Positions 8,833 through 18,117 of a DNA stretch of 64,000 nt are shown here, piece after piece. This DNA comes from JAHEEM01 sp036396795 (lineage in GTDB: Bacteria > Pseudomonadota > Gammaproteobacteria > Steroidobacterales > Rariloculaceae): positions 62,001-126,000 of the forward strand of contig DASWKF010000097.1 of NCBI GenBank assembly GCA_036396795.1, written 5' to 3'. The notes beneath the pieces were generated by a model, which was not told the DNA's origin, ran no database searches, and worked only from the letters and a program-made list of their open reading frames with translations. The position numbers and the translations under genes were made by a program. Position 1 is the first letter of the stretch; each line of letters opens with the position of its first letter.

Positions 8833-9558
8833 ATGTCCTCAAGCCCGTCCCGAGATTCGCTCCCGCCGCGTCAGCGCCTAATCGTCGCGCTCGACGTTCC
8901 GGACGCGGCGGCCGCCCGCGCGCTCGTGGGTCGGCTCGGCGATTCGGTCGAGTTCTACAAGATCGGCCTCGAGCTCGCGGTGTCCGGAGAATACTTCGAG
9001 CTCATGGCGTGGCTGCTCGAGCGCCGCAAGCAGGTGTTTGCAGACCTCAAGTTCTACGACGTCCCGGCGACCGTGGCTGCGGCCGTCCGCCGGATTCGTG
9101 ACCGCGGCGCGGCTTTTCTGACCATTCACGGCGATCCGGGAATCATGGAGGCCGCTGCCGCCGAAAAAGGCGAGGTGCTGCGAATCCTCGCCGTCACCGT
9201 GCTCACGAGTCTCGACGACGACGACCTCAAAGCGATGGGAATCGGCATGGATCTGAGCACGCTAGTCCTCACACGAGCCCGTCGCGCGGTCGAGGCGGGC
9301 TGCGACGGTGTTATCGCCTCCGGCCGGGAGGCCGCGGCGCTTCGGAAAGTTCTGGGCCCGGCGCCGCTAATCGTGACCCCCGGCATCCGGCCGGCAAACG
9401 ACCTGACCCGGGACGATCAAAAGCGCGTGGTGACGGCCGGCGATGCGATTCGTTTCGGCGCCGACTATCTCGTCGTCGGTCGTCCCATTCGAACGGCGCC
9501 GGATCCGCGCCGGATCGCGGAAGCCATCCAAGCCGACATCGCCGCCGCGCTGCAATGA
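8833..9558 (+). CDS. pyrF: Orotidine 5'-phosphate decarboxylase
   Basis: Decarboxylates OMP to UMP, the last step of de novo pyrimidine synthesis. The 241-residue TIM barrel shows LIVALDVPDAAAA at the first strand, the YKIGLEL segment, the catalytic lysine and Asp in FADLKFYDVPATV, and the phosphate-binding VTPGIR and YLVVGRPI segments near the C terminus. The length is normal for group I PyrF. The stop overlaps the start of the downstream DUF445 gene by 4 bases. Confidence 0.96.
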   Translation: MSSSPSRDSLPPRQRLIVALDVPDAAAARALVGRLGDSVEFYKIGLELAVSGEYFELMAWLLERRKQVFADLKFYDVPATVAAAVRRIRDRGAAFLTIHGDPGIMEAAAAEKGEVLRILAVTVLTSLDDDDLKAMGIGMDLSTLVLTRARRAVEAGCDGVIASGREAAALRKVLGPAPLIVTPGIRPANDLTRDDQKRVVTAGDAIRFGADYLVVGRPIRTAPDPRRIAEAIQADIAAALQ

Positions 9559-10802
9559 ACTCCACGGAAGCGGCGCTCGCTCGGCGCCTGGCGCGGATGC
9601 GTTGGATCGCGACCGGCTTGCTGCTGCTGATGGCCGCGCTGTTCGTCACCACCCGCGTTTGGCTGCCGCAGCAGCCCTGGCTCGGCGTCGTCATGGCATT
9701 TGCCGAGGCCGGCATGATCGGCGCGCTGGCGGATTGGTTCGCCGTGACCGCGCTGTTCCGTCACCCGCTCGGGCTACCGATTCCGCACACGGCGATCATC
9801 CCGTCGCGTAAGAACGAGATCGGGCACGCTCTGGCGCAATTCATTCGTGACAATTTTCTCGTCCGTGGCGCGGTCACGAGCAGACTCGCCGATATCGATC
9901 TGGCGCAACGCCTCGGAAGCTGGTTGGGCAACCGCGAGAACACTAAGCGAGTCAGCCGGGATGTCGCGCTCGCGCTCGGCTGGCTCGTCGAGGCGATCGA
10001 CTCCGCGCGGGTCGGCGCCGCGATTCAAGGAAGGCTTCGCGTCTCGCTCGACAGCTTACCGCTGCGGGCGGGCCTGAGCGCCGTGCTCGAGGTGCTTTCC
10101 ACGGGCCCGCACGCGCAAGCGCTCGTCGACCACCTGGTCGCCATCGGCCAACAGCTCTTGACCGACAACCGGGAACTCATTCGAGTGCGCATTCACGATC
10201 GCAGCCCGTGGTGGCTGCCGAAATTCGTCGACGAGGAGATCTACGATCAGCTCGTTGCCGAGCTCAAGCGGCTGCTCGACGATATCGCCGCCGATCCCGA
10301 TCATCCGGCTCGCGTGGAATTCAACCGGCGGCTCGAGGAGCTCAACGATCTGCTTGGCGATGATTCCAAGCTCGCCGATCGTACCCGCCGCTTGAAACAG
10401 GAGTTCATCGATCATCCGGCGGTCCGGGCGTATCTCGAGGAGCTTTGGCTCCACGTTCGCGATCAGATTCGAGCCTCGCTCGAGGACCCTGAGTCGTCTC
10501 TGCGGGCCGGGCTGGAAAGGGAGCTCAGAGCCGCGGGGGCTCGGCTGCAAGACGACCGCGTAGGCCGCGAGCGCCTCGATCGCTGGCTCAAGGCCCTGAT
10601 CGTCTATCTGATCGAAAACTACCGTCAGCCGCTGAGCGAGACCATCTCGGAGACTATCGAGCAATGGGATCCGACCGCGACCTCGCGGCGCATCGAGCTC
10701 TATATCGGCCGCGATCTGCAGTTCATCCGCATCAGCGGGACTTTGGTCGGTGGCAGCGCGGGCGTCGTAATTTTCTTCGCCGCCGAATGGCTGGGCCTCT
10801 AG
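9555..10802 (+). CDS. DUF445 family membrane protein
   Basis: Uncharacterised inner-membrane protein of the DUF445/YjiN family, 415 residues. Two N-terminal hydrophobic segments (about 18-35 and 42-65, the latter with the family signature EAGMIGALADWFAVTALFRH) and one C-terminal segment (about 392-412) flank a long, charged helical domain. The N terminus overlaps the pyrF stop (ATGA), so it is translated with pyrF. Its stop codon shares the four bases CTAG with the stop of the convergent fadD. No reaction is known for the family. Confidence 0.85.
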   Translation: MNSTEAALARRLARMRWIATGLLLLMAALFVTTRVWLPQQPWLGVVMAFAEAGMIGALADWFAVTALFRHPLGLPIPHTAIIPSRKNEIGHALAQFIRDNFLVRGAVTSRLADIDLAQRLGSWLGNRENTKRVSRDVALALGWLVEAIDSARVGAAIQGRLRVSLDSLPLRAGLSAVLEVLSTGPHAQALVDHLVAIGQQLLTDNRELIRVRIHDRSPWWLPKFVDEEIYDQLVAELKRLLDDIAADPDHPARVEFNRRLEELNDLLGDDSKLADRTRRLKQEFIDHPAVRAYLEELWLHVRDQIRASLEDPESSLRAGLERELRAAGARLQDDRVGRERLDRWLKALIVYLIENYRQPLSETISETIEQWDPTATSRRIELYIGRDLQFIRISGTLVGGSAGVVIFFAAEWLGL

Positions 10803-12457
10803 CGGAGCGCCCGTCTGAGGACCTTGCCGACGTTGGTCTTGGGGAGCTCGTCCCTGAACACGACTTGATCGGGAACCTTGTAGCCGGTGACTTGCCGGCG
10901 GAAGAACTCGATCAGCTCCGCCTCGGTGAGGCTCGCGTCCTTGCGAACGACGAAGAGCCGAATCGCCTCCCCGGACCGCTCGTCGGGAACACCGACGGCC
11001 GCGGCTTCGAGCACGCCCGGGTGCATGCTTGCGACGTTTTCGAGCTCGTTCGGATAGACGTTGAAGCCGGATACGATGATGAGGTCCTTGCGTCTGTCCT
11101 CGATGAACAGGAACCCGTCCCCGTCCATACGGCCGATATCACCGGTGCGCAGCCACCCGCCCGGGAGCATCACCTCGGCGGTGGCCGCTGCATCGTTCCA
11201 ATAGCCCTTCATGACTTGGGGGCCGCTAACGCAGATCTCCCCTGTTTGATTCGCGGCGAGCGGCCTGCCGTCATCGTCGTGGATACTGATCTCGGTCGAG
11301 GGCAAAGGCAGGCCGATGGACTCGCTGAAGCTCGTCGCGTCCAGCGGATTGGCGGAGACGATGGGGGAAGCCTCCGTCAGGCCGTATCCTTGGGCGAGAG
11401 GCTTGCCCGTGATCCTCTGCCACGCCTCGGCGACGGAGCGCTGCACGGCCATGCCGCCGCCCATCGCCACCTTGAGCCGGCCGAAGTCCACCTCGCGGAA
11501 GCTGGGTAGCTGCAACAGGGCGTTGAACAACGTATTGACGCCCGTCAGGTAGCTGACCGGCGCTCTCTTCAGATCCTTGACAACGCTCGTCAGGTCGCGA
11601 GGGTTGGTGATCAGCATGTTGGTTCCGCCGAGCTCGATGAAGCACAGCAAATTGGCGGTGAGCGAGAAGATATGGTAGAGCGGCAGCGGCGTCGCTGCGC
11701 GGTCGCTTGCGCCGAGTTGCGCCGGCCTCGCCCAAGCAACGGCCTGAAGCACGTTGCTGACCATGTTTCGATGCGTCAACATCGCCCCTTTAGAGAGGCC
11801 GGTCGTTCCGCCGGTGTATTGCAGAAAAGCGATGTCCTCCGGCTCGACCTCGATGTCCGCGTAAGCCTGCCGCTCTCCGAGCTGCAAGACTTCCAGGTAA
11901 CTTACCGTGCCGGGTATTCGCCACCCGGGCACGAGTTTCTTGATGCGCTTGACGATGAAGTTCGTCACCCAGCCCCTGAGCCTCGGCAAGTGATCGCCGA
12001 TGCGCGTTACGATGACCAGATCGAGATCGACGCGGTCGATGACCGCCTCGACCGTCGCCGCGAAATTTTCCAGAACGATGATCGCGCGGGCCCCGCTGTC
12101 CTTGAGCTGATGCTCGAGCTCTCGGGGGGTATATAGGGGGTTCACGTTAACGACGGTCAAGCCCGCCCTGAGCAAACCGAAAACGGCCACTGGATACTGA
12201 AGCAGATTCGGCATCATCACGGCGACCCGGTCTCCCGGGCTGAAGTCACCGCGAGACTGGAAGTAGGCGGCAACCTGACGGCTCAGCCGCTCCGTCTCGG
12301 CATAGCTCAGGACGACTCCGAGGTTCTCCAATGCGGGTGCTTCGCCGTTGCGGGCGAAGCTCTCCTCGAGCAGCGCTTTCAGCGAAGCGTATTGGTCCGG
12401 ATCGATGCGGGCGGGCACGCCCTCCGGATAGGCGGCCAGCCAAGGCCTTTCCGTCAT
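10799..12457 (-). CDS. fadD: Long-chain fatty acid--CoA ligase
   Basis: ANL-superfamily acyl-CoA synthetase that activates fatty acids with ATP and CoA. The 552-residue protein begins with the FadD-type MTERPWLAAYPEGVP and contains the P-loop YTGGTTGLSKGAMLTH, the ATP motif GYGLTEASP, the TGDIG motif with GFLFIEDRRKDLIIVSGFNVYP, and the C-terminal catalytic lysine in PKTNVGKVLRR. It starts 7 bases after the tesA stop on the same strand: thioesterase plus acyl-CoA ligase makes a fatty-acid handling operon. Confidence 0.94.
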   Translation of the reverse strand: MTERPWLAAYPEGVPARIDPDQYASLKALLEESFARNGEAPALENLGVVLSYAETERLSRQVAAYFQSRGDFSPGDRVAVMMPNLLQYPVAVFGLLRAGLTVVNVNPLYTPRELEHQLKDSGARAIIVLENFAATVEAVIDRVDLDLVIVTRIGDHLPRLRGWVTNFIVKRIKKLVPGWRIPGTVSYLEVLQLGERQAYADIEVEPEDIAFLQYTGGTTGLSKGAMLTHRNMVSNVLQAVAWARPAQLGASDRAATPLPLYHIFSLTANLLCFIELGGTNMLITNPRDLTSVVKDLKRAPVSYLTGVNTLFNALLQLPSFREVDFGRLKVAMGGGMAVQRSVAEAWQRITGKPLAQGYGLTEASPIVSANPLDATSFSESIGLPLPSTEISIHDDDGRPLAANQTGEICVSGPQVMKGYWNDAAATAEVMLPGGWLRTGDIGRMDGDGFLFIEDRRKDLIIVSGFNVYPNELENVASMHPGVLEAAAVGVPDERSGEAIRLFVVRKDASLTEAELIEFFRRQVTGYKVPDQVVFRDELPKTNVGKVLRRALR

Positions 12458-12464
12458 AGCCGGC

Positions 12465-13106
12465 TCAGAGGAACCCTGTAAGAACGGCCCAAACGTTGTC
12501 GAGCATCACCTTGCTGCCCAGGGCGTTCGGATGGATTCCGTCCGGCTGCATGAGCTCGGCATTCAACGCGACGTCCTCGAGCAGGAAGTCGACGAGCGGG
12601 ACGCCGAAGCGTCGCGCGAGCTCCGGATAGATGCCGGAGAAGGCGGCCGTATATCTCGGCCCGTAGTTCGGAGGAATCTGCATGCCCGCCAGCACCGGTT
12701 GGGCGCCGCTATTCTTAGTCAGCTCTATGATCGCGGCAAGATTGGATTCCAAGCTTTGCACCGGCTGACCCCGCAATCCGTCGTTTCCGCCGAGCTCGAT
12801 GATGACGATCGCCGGCGCGTGGCTATCCAGCAGGCTCGGAAGCCGCGCCAAGCCTCCGGAGCTGGTATCGCCCGCGATACTGGCGTTGACCACCTCATAC
12901 CCGTAACCTTCCGCTTTCAGGCGATCTTCCAGCATGGATACCCAGGATTGGCCCAAGGGCAAGCCGTGGCCGCTGCTCAGGGAATCGCCGAGTACGACGA
13001 TGGTGCTCTCGGCGGACCACCCAGGCATGGATCCGGCCAGCAACACGAGTGCCAACCAGACCGACTTGACATAAGAGTTCGTTGAATCGATGCCCAAGGA
13101 TCGCAT
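12465..13106 (-). CDS. tesA: Periplasmic multifunctional esterase/thioesterase TesA-like (SGNH hydrolase)
   Basis: SGNH-family hydrolase acting on acyl-CoA and aryl esters, exported to the periplasm in known TesA proteins. The 213-residue product has a signal peptide (hydrophobic about 16-28, likely cleavage after GWSA), block I GDSLSSGHG with the catalytic Ser, block III ELGGNDGLRG, and block V DGIHPN with Asp and His. Its ATG overlaps the ATG of divergent ybbA, so its promoter must lie inside ybbA coding sequence. The tesA/ybbA divergent arrangement matches E. coli. Confidence 0.92.
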   Translation of the reverse strand: MRSLGIDSTNSYVKSVWLALVLLAGSMPGWSAESTIVVLGDSLSSGHGLPLGQSWVSMLEDRLKAEGYGYEVVNASIAGDTSSGGLARLPSLLDSHAPAIVIIELGGNDGLRGQPVQSLESNLAAIIELTKNSGAQPVLAGMQIPPNYGPRYTAAFSGIYPELARRFGVPLVDFLLEDVALNAELMQPDGIHPNALGSKVMLDNVWAVLTGFL

Positions 13107-13806
13107 GGCGGATAAGGGCCCTCTGCTCGTCGCTCAAGCGCTGACCAAGAAGGTTACCAGCCCGGAAGGCAGCCTGACCATCCTCGATGACGTCAGCCTC
13201 AAGATCGGCCGGGGCCAGACGATGGCCGTCGTGGGACCCTCCGGCGCCGGCAAGTCCACGCTGCTGGCGCTGCTCGCCGGGCTCGACGAGCCGAGCTCCG
13301 GCCGGGTCTGGCTGAACGGCGTCGAGCTCACCGCCCTCGACGAGGACGGCCGCGCACGGCTTCGGAGCCGCCAAGTCGGTTTCGTATTCCAATCTTTCCA
13401 TTTGCTGCCGTCGCTGACGGCGCTGGAAAACGTCTTGCTGCCGCTCGAGATCAGCGGCACCGATGACTACGAGGCCAAGGCGCGGCAAGCTTTGAGTCGG
13501 GTCGAGCTCACCAGCCGCCTGCATCACTATCCTCGGCAGCTTTCAGGCGGCGAGAAACAGCGCGTCGCGATTGCGAGGGCCTTCGTCACGCAGCCCACGC
13601 TGCTGTTCGCCGATGAGCCGACGGGAAATCTCGACAACAAGACCGGGGCCAATATTTTGAACCTGCTGTTCGAGCTCAACGCCGCGGCCGGCACGACGCT
13701 GGTCCTGGTCACGCACGATCTTAACGCTGCGCAGCGCTGCCACCGCGTGGTCGAGCTCGAAGCCGGTCGTATCGTCGCACCGGGCACGGCAGGTTCCGGT
13801 GCTTAA
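13105..13806 (+). CDS. ybbA: ABC transporter ATP-binding protein YbbA
   Basis: ATPase of the LolD/MacB-like lipid/peptide ABC group. I prefer the ATG at 13105, which has AAGGA just upstream, over the ATG at 13090; the product is 233 residues. It contains Walker A GPSGAGKST, Q-loop VFQSFHLLPSLTA, signature LSGGEKQR, Walker B LLFADEPTG and the switch VTHD. In E. coli ybbA is followed by the permease ybbP; here the next gene is on the opposite strand, so the membrane partner is missing from the locus. Confidence 0.9.
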   Translation: MADKGPLLVAQALTKKVTSPEGSLTILDDVSLKIGRGQTMAVVGPSGAGKSTLLALLAGLDEPSSGRVWLNGVELTALDEDGRARLRSRQVGFVFQSFHLLPSLTALENVLLPLEISGTDDYEAKARQALSRVELTSRLHHYPRQLSGGEKQRVAIARAFVTQPTLLFADEPTGNLDNKTGANILNLLFELNAAAGTTLVLVTHDLNAAQRCHRVVELEAGRIVAPGTAGSGA

Positions 13807-13818
13807 GCCGATCAGACC

Positions 13819-14787
13819 CTAGACGAGTCGTCGCAACTTGCCGCCGGCGAGGAAATCACGAACGTTCTCGGCCACTTGATCCAAGGCGCGCTGCCGAGAC
13901 TCACGCGCCGACCAGGCGATATGCGGGGTCAGAATCAAATTCGGGATGCCCGGGTCGAGCAGCGGCTCATCCCCCGTCGGCGGCTCCTGTTCGAGAACGT
14001 CGATACCCGCTCCGCCGAGCCTGCCGGCTGTAAGCGCCGCCGCCAATGCGCGGCCATCGATGAGCCCGCCGCGCGCGGTATTGATGAGGATTGCGTCCGG
14101 TTTCATGCGCTCGAGCTCCGCCGTGCCGATCAGGCCGCGCGTCGCCGACGTCAGCGGGCAGTGCAAGCTCAAGACGTCCGCTTGCTCCAAGACACTCCCG
14201 AAGTGCAGGCGATCAGCTGCCATGCCGACCGTCGCCGAACCGGGTCGCGCGCAGATCAAAATTTCCATGCCAAGACAGCGGCCGAGGTCCGCGACACCCC
14301 TGCCGAGCGTGCCGTAGCCGACTATGCCGAGGCGCTTGCCTTTCAGCTCGCGAACCGGATACTCGAACAGTGCGAATGTTCGACTCCGTTGCCACGCGCC
14401 CGCGTAGATTGCCGCTTGGTATTCCTTCAGCTTGCGTGTCAACCCGAGAATCAGCGCAAATACGTGTTGCACGACTGCAGCCGTGCAGTAGCCTCGGATA
14501 TTCGCGACACCGATGCCCTTGGCCGCCGCGGCACGAACGTCGACGTTGTCCGAGCCGGTTGCTGCGAGCACGATGAGACGCAACGCGAGGCTGGCTTCAA
14601 TGAGCTCGGCGTCGATAACCGCCTTGTTGACGATAGCGATCTCGGCTTCGCGTAAGCGCGCAGCGGCTTCCTCGAACCTCGTCTGATCGTGATACGCCAC
14701 CTGGGCAAGCCCGTCCAGCGAGGCCGTGTTGATGTCCGGGCCCAGCGTGGCAAAATCCAGGAACGCCGCTATTGGACGCTTCGTCAT
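13819..14787 (-). CDS. D-2-hydroxyacid dehydrogenase, glycerate dehydrogenase-like
   Basis: NAD(P)-dependent D-isomer 2-hydroxyacid dehydrogenase. The start at 14787 (MTKRPIAAFLDF) gives 322 residues; upstream frame is low-complexity and non-homologous. The Rossmann motif GYGTLGRGVADLG lies at about 153-165, catalytic Arg in INTARGGLIDG, Glu in GIDVLEQEPP and His in LTPHIAW. The LDFATLGPD start and overall pattern resemble HprA (hydroxypyruvate reductase / glycerate dehydrogenase), but the substrate cannot be fixed from sequence alone. It is convergent with ybbA (12-base gap). Confidence 0.88.
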   Translation of the reverse strand: MTKRPIAAFLDFATLGPDINTASLDGLAQVAYHDQTRFEEAAARLREAEIAIVNKAVIDAELIEASLALRLIVLAATGSDNVDVRAAAAKGIGVANIRGYCTAAVVQHVFALILGLTRKLKEYQAAIYAGAWQRSRTFALFEYPVRELKGKRLGIVGYGTLGRGVADLGRCLGMEILICARPGSATVGMAADRLHFGSVLEQADVLSLHCPLTSATRGLIGTAELERMKPDAILINTARGGLIDGRALAAALTAGRLGGAGIDVLEQEPPTGDEPLLDPGIPNLILTPHIAWSARESRQRALDQVAENVRDFLAGGKLRRLV

Positions 14788-14866
14788 GGCTGCGAAGCTT
14801 ACACCACCGTGCAGCACACGAGGCCGACTTCGATGAACATATGTCCGCGTCCCGCATGGTTGCAGC

Positions 14867-15328
14867 ATGTCTAGCGATCGCTTCTGGGAAACCAAAACGC
14901 TGCGGGAAATGAGCGAGGCAGAGTGGGAATCGCTCTGTGACGGCTGTGGACGCTGCTGCCTGCACAAGCTCGAGGACGCGGACACGGGCCGCGTGTACTA
15001 CACCGACGTCGCCTGCAGGCTACTGGACCTCAATCGCTGTAGGTGCACGCGTTATGCCGAAAGGCTGAAGCACGTGCCGGACTGCGTCGTATTGTCGCGT
15101 GACAAGCCGGAGCAGCTCGAGTGGATGCCGGCAACCTGCGCGTATCGACGGCTCGCGGAGGGACGTGGCCTCCCCGACTGGCATCCGCTCGTCTCGGGCT
15201 CCCCGGAAAGCGTGCATCGCGCCGGGATTTCCGTCCGCGGCCGCGTCGTTTCCGAGACGGCCGTGGATGCCGAGGAGATTCAAGGGAGGGTGATCCGCTG
15301 GCTCAAGACGCCGGGGCCACTGCGCTGA
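14867..15328 (+). CDS. YcgN family cysteine-cluster protein (UPF0260)
   Basis: Uncharacterised 153-residue protein of the YcgN/UPF0260 family. It shows the family cluster CDGCGRCC near residues 25-32, further cysteines in VACRLLDLNRCRCTRY and the conserved MPATCAYR and LPDWHPLVSG segments. Cysteine spacing suggests bound iron-sulfur or zinc, as assumed for the family. It stands alone between two minus-strand genes; convergent with ppc, 30 bases apart. Confidence 0.9.
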   Translation: MSSDRFWETKTLREMSEAEWESLCDGCGRCCLHKLEDADTGRVYYTDVACRLLDLNRCRCTRYAERLKHVPDCVVLSRDKPEQLEWMPATCAYRRLAEGRGLPDWHPLVSGSPESVHRAGISVRGRVVSETAVDAEEIQGRVIRWLKTPGPLR

Positions 15329-15358
15329 AGAGCGCAAACCCCGTCGGGCCGCACAGGC

Positions 15359-18100
15359 TCAGCCGGTGTTTTGCATGCCGTGAGCGATGCCGTTGACGCT
15401 CACGAGCAAGGCCTGGAAGACGGCATCGTCGCTGCGGCCACTCTGCCGCCATCGGCGCAACAGGTCCACCTGCAACAAGCTCATGGGATCGACGTAGGGG
15501 TTTCGCAGTCGTATGGCTCTGCGCAGCGTTTCCTCGCGCTCGAGCAGGCGTGATTGCCCGGTGAGCTGCAACACGCATTGCACGCAACGTTCGAATTCGG
15601 CGCGAACGATTGGAAAGAACTGCTCGTGCTGCGGGCCCGCCAGCTCGGAATAGCGCTGCGCGATATCGAGATCGGCTTTGCCAAGCACAATCTCTACGTC
15701 GGCAAGCAATCCGCGAAAGAACGGCCAATCCTCGGCGAGCTGCTTGAGCTCGGCTTCGCCGAATTCCTCGAGTGCCGCGCTGACTCCGGCGCCGAAACCG
15801 TACCACCCGGGCAACAGCAGGCGCGTCTGCGTCCATGCGAACACCCAAGGGATTGCGCGAAGCTCCTGTATATCCGTGGAGTCGGAACGAGAGGCCGGCC
15901 GTGAGCTTATGCCGAGTCGCTCGATCACATCGATCGGGGTCGCCTTGCGAAAATACTCGACGAAGTCGGGGTCATCATAGATGAGCCTCTTATACGTCTC
16001 TCGGCTTGCATCGGCCACGAGGTCCATGACGGCCTTCCAGCGGCGATCCGAGCGCTCGGGCATGCGATTGGTCACCGTTGCCCAAAGCACCGAGCTCAGC
16101 ATTTGCTCCAAGGATCGCATTGCGATACCGCGCAGACCGTACCTCGCGTTGATCATCTCGCCCTGCTCGGTCAATCGAAAGCGCCCGTTCACCGTCCCCG
16201 CAGGCGACGCGCGAATCGCTTCGTGCAAGCGTCCGCCTCCGCGGCTGATCGTTCCACCGCGCCCGTGAAACAACGTCAGCTCCACACCGAGATCCTGCAC
16301 GGTCTCGACGAGGGCTTGCTGGGCTTTGCGCAGAGTCCAAGTCGCCGCCGCGAGACCCCCGTCTTTGTTGCTATCGGAGTATCCAACCATGACCATCTGC
16401 TGGTTGCCTCGCTGACTCAGATGAGCTCTATAGAGGTCGTCCGACAACAGCCGGCGCATGATTGCCGCGGCATTTTCGAGATCTTCGACGGTTTCGAACA
16501 AGGGCACGATGTCGAGCGGCACGGGGCTGCCTTTGGGCCCCAGATCCCCCCAGTGCGCGAGCAACAGCACCGACAGCACGTCGTCCGGCCCGTGCGTCAT
16601 GCTGACGATATAGGGTCCGATAGCATTAGGGCCGTACTTGCGCCGGCAATGCGCGATGGCCTGAAATACGGCCAGCGTGCGCCGTGCTTCGGATGACAAG
16701 GCTCCGGTCGGCGAACGCCGGCGTTCCAAGGCTTCCTTTAGTCGCGCCGTGCGTTGCTCGCTCGTCAGATCCAGCCAGTCCTTTTCCTTCAAGCCATCCG
16801 CCACGACCCGCCGATGCACGAGCGCGTTCTGCCTCACGTCCAAAGTGGCGATATGGAAGCCGAAGACCTCTATCCGGCGCAGCAAGCGACTGACGGAAAA
16901 CAATCCCGCGTGCCGGCCCTTGTTCGCCCTCAGGCTGTCGGCGATGAGCTCGATATCCTCGAGAAACTCGGACGGCGATTCGTACGGAAACGCGGTGTCG
17001 TCGTAGGTTGCCTGCAAGCGCGCGCCAAGCAGGCGCAGATAGATGCGATACGGCATCTCTCGGTGACGAGCGGGCACGGAGTGCACCGCCTTGGGAAAGT
17101 GGCGGGCATAGAGCGAGCTGCGGCGGAGAATCTCCTCGCTGACTCCTATGCGCGTGTCCGTCTGACTCAGCTGCTCGCTCAAGTTCAAACAGTCCCGATA
17201 ATAGAGGTTGAGCACTAGGGAGCGTTGCCGCGCAAGCGATTCACGTATGCTCTTCGCGGTGACGTTGGTATTGCCGTCCATGTCGCCACCGACCCAGGAG
17301 CCGAACCGTATCAACGTCGGCAGCCTGATGCGGCTGCCGTGCTCCGGGAACACGGTCGTGAACGCACTTTCCAATCCCTCGAAGAACGGCGGAACCATTC
17401 GGTACATGATATCGGTCAGAAAGAACAGCACGTGCTCGGCCTCGTCGCTGACGCTGAGTTGCGCGCTGGTATGCTCCTCGGTCTGCCAGCCGGTAGTCAT
17501 CTCGGTGCGTATCCGCCCCAGGTTCGCCTGTTCTTCCTGCGGCGACATGTACGGATCCAGGCTTTCCATGAGATAACGGGCGATGCGCTGCTGCTTTCTC
17601 AACAAGGTGCGGCGAGTCGCCTCGGTGGGATGCGCGGTGAACACCGGCTCGACGCAGACCAAGCGGATCGCCTGCTCGACGGCCGCCGCGTCGAAACCGG
17701 CCTGCTTGAGCTTCAACAAAGTGTCCTCGAAACCGGAGGGCTGAGGCGTCGTGGTGTCGCGCAGGTAGGCGCGGCGCCGCCGGAGCCTATGAACCTTCTC
17801 GGCCATGTTGACCATTTGAAAGTAGGTCGAGAAAGCGCGAATGAAATCTCGTGCCGCGCGCGGCGCCAGAGCGCCGAGCAAGGTCTGCAGCTCCGCCAAG
17901 GCTCCGGCATCGCCTTCGCGATGCGCGATCGCCGAGCGCCGGGCGGTTTCGACGATGTCGAACAGGGCTTCGCCCCCTTGCTCCTCGACGAGCTGGCCGA
18001 CGAGCTCGCCGAGACGACGCACATCCTCGCGTAGCGCTTTTTCCTTCTCGGCGAAGAATATTTCGCTGCGGCGTACGAGCTGCGATGACGGCTTGGACAC
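15359..18100 (-). CDS. ppc: Phosphoenolpyruvate carboxylase
   Basis: Carboxylates PEP with bicarbonate to oxaloacetate, refilling the TCA cycle. The 913-residue product has the catalytic His in VFTAHPTEATRRT, the second signature LFHGRGGTISRGGG, ARYGLRGIAMR-type active-site segments and the invariant C terminus ending QNTG. The length fits bacterial Ppc. Upstream by 17 bases on the same strand lies an ABC exporter gene, so the two may be cotranscribed. Confidence 0.97.
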   Translation of the reverse strand: MSKPSSQLVRRSEIFFAEKEKALREDVRRLGELVGQLVEEQGGEALFDIVETARRSAIAHREGDAGALAELQTLLGALAPRAARDFIRAFSTYFQMVNMAEKVHRLRRRRAYLRDTTTPQPSGFEDTLLKLKQAGFDAAAVEQAIRLVCVEPVFTAHPTEATRRTLLRKQQRIARYLMESLDPYMSPQEEQANLGRIRTEMTTGWQTEEHTSAQLSVSDEAEHVLFFLTDIMYRMVPPFFEGLESAFTTVFPEHGSRIRLPTLIRFGSWVGGDMDGNTNVTAKSIRESLARQRSLVLNLYYRDCLNLSEQLSQTDTRIGVSEEILRRSSLYARHFPKAVHSVPARHREMPYRIYLRLLGARLQATYDDTAFPYESPSEFLEDIELIADSLRANKGRHAGLFSVSRLLRRIEVFGFHIATLDVRQNALVHRRVVADGLKEKDWLDLTSEQRTARLKEALERRRSPTGALSSEARRTLAVFQAIAHCRRKYGPNAIGPYIVSMTHGPDDVLSVLLLAHWGDLGPKGSPVPLDIVPLFETVEDLENAAAIMRRLLSDDLYRAHLSQRGNQQMVMVGYSDSNKDGGLAAATWTLRKAQQALVETVQDLGVELTLFHGRGGTISRGGGRLHEAIRASPAGTVNGRFRLTEQGEMINARYGLRGIAMRSLEQMLSSVLWATVTNRMPERSDRRWKAVMDLVADASRETYKRLIYDDPDFVEYFRKATPIDVIERLGISSRPASRSDSTDIQELRAIPWVFAWTQTRLLLPGWYGFGAGVSAALEEFGEAELKQLAEDWPFFRGLLADVEIVLGKADLDIAQRYSELAGPQHEQFFPIVRAEFERCVQCVLQLTGQSRLLEREETLRRAIRLRNPYVDPMSLLQVDLLRRWRQSGRSDDAVFQALLVSVNGIAHGMQNTG

Positions 18101-18117
18101 GCTAGCAAACTCCTCGC

